This document shows positions 62,769 to 64,000 of a stretch of DNA of 64,000 nucleotides, in pieces. This DNA comes from Opitutaceae bacterium (lineage in GTDB: Bacteria; Verrucomicrobiota; Verrucomicrobiia; Opitutales; Opitutaceae). The stretch is from contig JAHCAZ010000002.1 in the NCBI GenBank assembly GCA_019634615.1, positions 175,185-239,184 of the forward strand, read 5' to 3'. Made by a program: the position numbers and the translations under genes. A model generated the notes under the pieces. The model ran no database searches and had not been told where the DNA came from. It worked only from the letters and a program-made list of their open reading frames with translations. Every line of letters begins with the position of its first letter. The stretch's first letter is position 1.

Positions 62769-62827
62769 AAATACTCGGCGGCCTCCGCGTCTCCGCGTGA
62801 GGCTGCCGAGGGTTGATCGTTGCTCGC

Positions 62828-64000
62828 TTACTCCAGGCCGGAGACGTTGACGTCGTTCGGGTAATCGACGGTGAACTTGATCGTCAGCTCGCGCTTTTCG
62901 GCGGGCTTGAGCTCGAGGGTCCACTTGAGTGTGCCCTCGTCGGTGGGCTTCACTTCCTTGCCGTCTGGGGCGATGACCTTGACGACGATCTTCTCGTTGC
63001 GGGAGAGCGGCACCTGGTCGGCGACGATCACGCGCTCGGCGGTCTTCTTGTTGTTCTGGACCGTGATGAGGTACTCGTAGGTGATGCGCTTGCCGGAGTT
63101 GGTGAGGCCGGTGTCCTCGGTGAACTTGTTCACGCGCTTGTGCTTCACGCTGATCCCCTCGTCGGCGCCGAGCGCGAGGTCGAACTTCTCGCCGGCCATC
63201 ACCGTGCGCAGGCTGCTCGTGGCGACGAAGGTGCCGTCGAGGAAGACGTTCATGGCGCCGGCGAGCAGCGGGAACTCGGTGTTGTTGTACACCTTGGCCG
63301 TGAGGTAGGCCGTGGCCTGGCGCTTCGGGACCGTGAGGTACTCGGGCTGGGCGTTGAGCTTGGCCGCGGTGATCGGCACCTTCTGCGGGGAGTTGTCGCT
63401 CGGGACGCTGCTGGCGACGGCGATCTTGAACGAGGCGCTGGTGGCGCCGGCCTCGACGGTGGCGGAGGCGGAGTTGGCGTCGTATTCGGGCGGCGGCGGG
63501 GCGTTGCTCGTGAGCGTTTGCATGTTCACCGCAGCCGGCGCTGCTAGTTTTGCGCTCGCGCGGCCGGCTCGAACCTCAAAGGCATCCAGCGCTACCTCTT
63601 CATCCCGCATAAGTCGGGGATTGAACACATCCAGATTCCACGGCACCAGCACCGGCGCGGCGCCGCCGAGGCCGGGGCGGGCGGTGGAGAGGGTGAGGGC
63701 GACGTCCTTCCAGTCCTCGCCCGTGCTCTGGCGGACGATGCCGAAGTAGCCGAGGGCGACGGCGCGTTCGCCGCTGAGGACGCGGGCGTCGTAGCTGGGG
63801 GCCCAGCTCGCGCCGGGGACGGTGTAGGAGAGGGCGACGTCGAGGTTGCCGGGCTGCTGGGCGGCGACGCGGACGGTGACGGTCTTGAAGCTGCGGCCGC
63901 CGGTGCCGCGGAGCTCGTTGAGCTGTGATTGCACGGCGTCGATCTTGGCCTGCAGGTCGGTGCGCTCGTCATCGAGCCCGGCGCGGTCGCCGGCGATCTT
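62828..64000 (-). CDS. DUF4139 domain protein, C-terminal part (5' end outside window)
   Basis: The frame is open to the window edge, so the start is outside. What is present is the end of a coiled-coil region (RTDLQAKIDAVQSQLNEL) followed by the DUF4139 beta-domain: VALSYTVPGASWAPSYDARVLS, LALGADEGISVKHKRVNKFTED, ITYEYLITVQNNKKTAERVIVADQVPLSRNEKI-type strands and a VNVSGLE tail. A short Pro/Tyr-rich tract (NAPPPPEYD) lies between. Members are exported proteins of unknown role, sometimes called mucoidy-inhibitor (MuiA) homologues. A signal peptide cannot be checked. Confidence 0.85.
   Translation of the reverse strand, partial: KIAGDRAGLDDERTDLQAKIDAVQSQLNELRGTGGRSFKTVTVRVAAQQPGNLDVALSYTVPGASWAPSYDARVLSGERAVALGYFGIVRQSTGEDWKDVALTLSTARPGLGGAAPVLVPWNLDVFNPRLMRDEEVALDAFEVRAGRASAKLAAPAAVNMQTLTSNAPPPPEYDANSASATVEAGATSASFKIAVASSVPSDNSPQKVPITAAKLNAQPEYLTVPKRQATAYLTAKVYNNTEFPLLAGAMNVFLDGTFVATSSLRTVMAGEKFDLALGADEGISVKHKRVNKFTEDTGLTNSGKRITYEYLITVQNNKKTAERVIVADQVPLSRNEKIVVKVIAPDGKEVKPTDEGTLKWTLELKPAEKRELTIKFTVDYPNDVNVSGLE

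Overview
The window is high-GC bacterial DNA from a chromosome with an amino-acid and peptide catabolic emphasis. The gene types, the weak Shine-Dalgarno signals and above all the dense, mosaic palindromic intergenic repeats suggest a Verrucomicrobiota genome, probably Opitutales/Opitutaceae. That placement is inference; no rRNA is present, and I saw no tRNA gene.

Layout. 1-11261 (+): a tyrosine/2-oxoacid catabolic run: end of 4-hydroxyphenylpyruvate dioxygenase, homogentisate dioxygenase, flavin-reductase-like protein, thiolase, a GxxExxY nuclease-like ORF inside a repeat, an AMP-forming acyl-CoA synthetase, a two-gene 2-oxoacid:ferredoxin oxidoreductase (VOR type, delta-alpha and beta-gamma fusions) and an ADP-forming acyl-CoA synthetase. 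11606-15416 (+): tryptophanase and an M13 peptidase. 15530-18108 (-): an ECF sigma factor, 3-hydroxybutyrate dehydrogenase and a PfkB/RfaE-like kinase. 18190-20873 (+): agarase-like hydrolase, lipoprotein and 2-hydroxyacid dehydrogenase. 21207-23307 (+): a bufferin-like RiPP cluster (Cys-repeat precursor, DUF692/MNIO enzyme, DUF2063 partner). 23459-25577 (-): membrane protein and RsgA. 25957-31666 (+): an envelope/lipoprotein cluster (PEGA, CsgG-like, COG3014-like, YcfL, LpoB). 31847-40589: RNA-metabolism genes (YhbY, RsuA, AsnS), a hydrolase, a three-repeat protein, a VOC protein and an OPT transporter. 40770-45982: three-subunit PntAA-PntAB-PntB transhydrogenase (+) converging on NfnAB-type genes (-). 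46219-52840 (-): a second OPT transporter and the methylcitrate cycle prpB-prpC-prpD, interrupted by an ORF6N gene. 53084-60684: carbohydrate-related genes (heparinase II/III-like, phytanoyl-CoA-dioxygenase-like with a divergent AraC regulator, GH36-like, Gfo/Idh/MocA). 60927-62589 (+): asparaginase and a TRIC/UPF0126 channel. 62828 to the end (-): a partial DUF4139 protein.

How the genes fit together. OPT importers and the M13 peptidase could supply peptides. Tryptophanase, asparaginase and the tyrosine pathway break down amino acids. The oxidoreductase would turn 2-oxoacids into acyl-CoA plus reduced ferredoxin; the ADP-forming synthetase can bank the thioester energy as ATP. Propionyl-CoA can enter the methylcitrate cycle. 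Acetoacetate/acetyl units pass through the thiolase, the acyl-CoA synthetase and 3-hydroxybutyrate dehydrogenase. NfnAB and PntAB balance ferredoxin, NADH and NADPH. This is pathway inference from family assignments.

The two most interesting features are the RiPP-like cluster, whose precursor has nine cysteines at strict six-residue spacing, and the repeat landscape. At least eight families of palindromic intergenic repeat nest in one another, enter reading frames, supply stop codons, and in one case enclose a nuclease-like gene.
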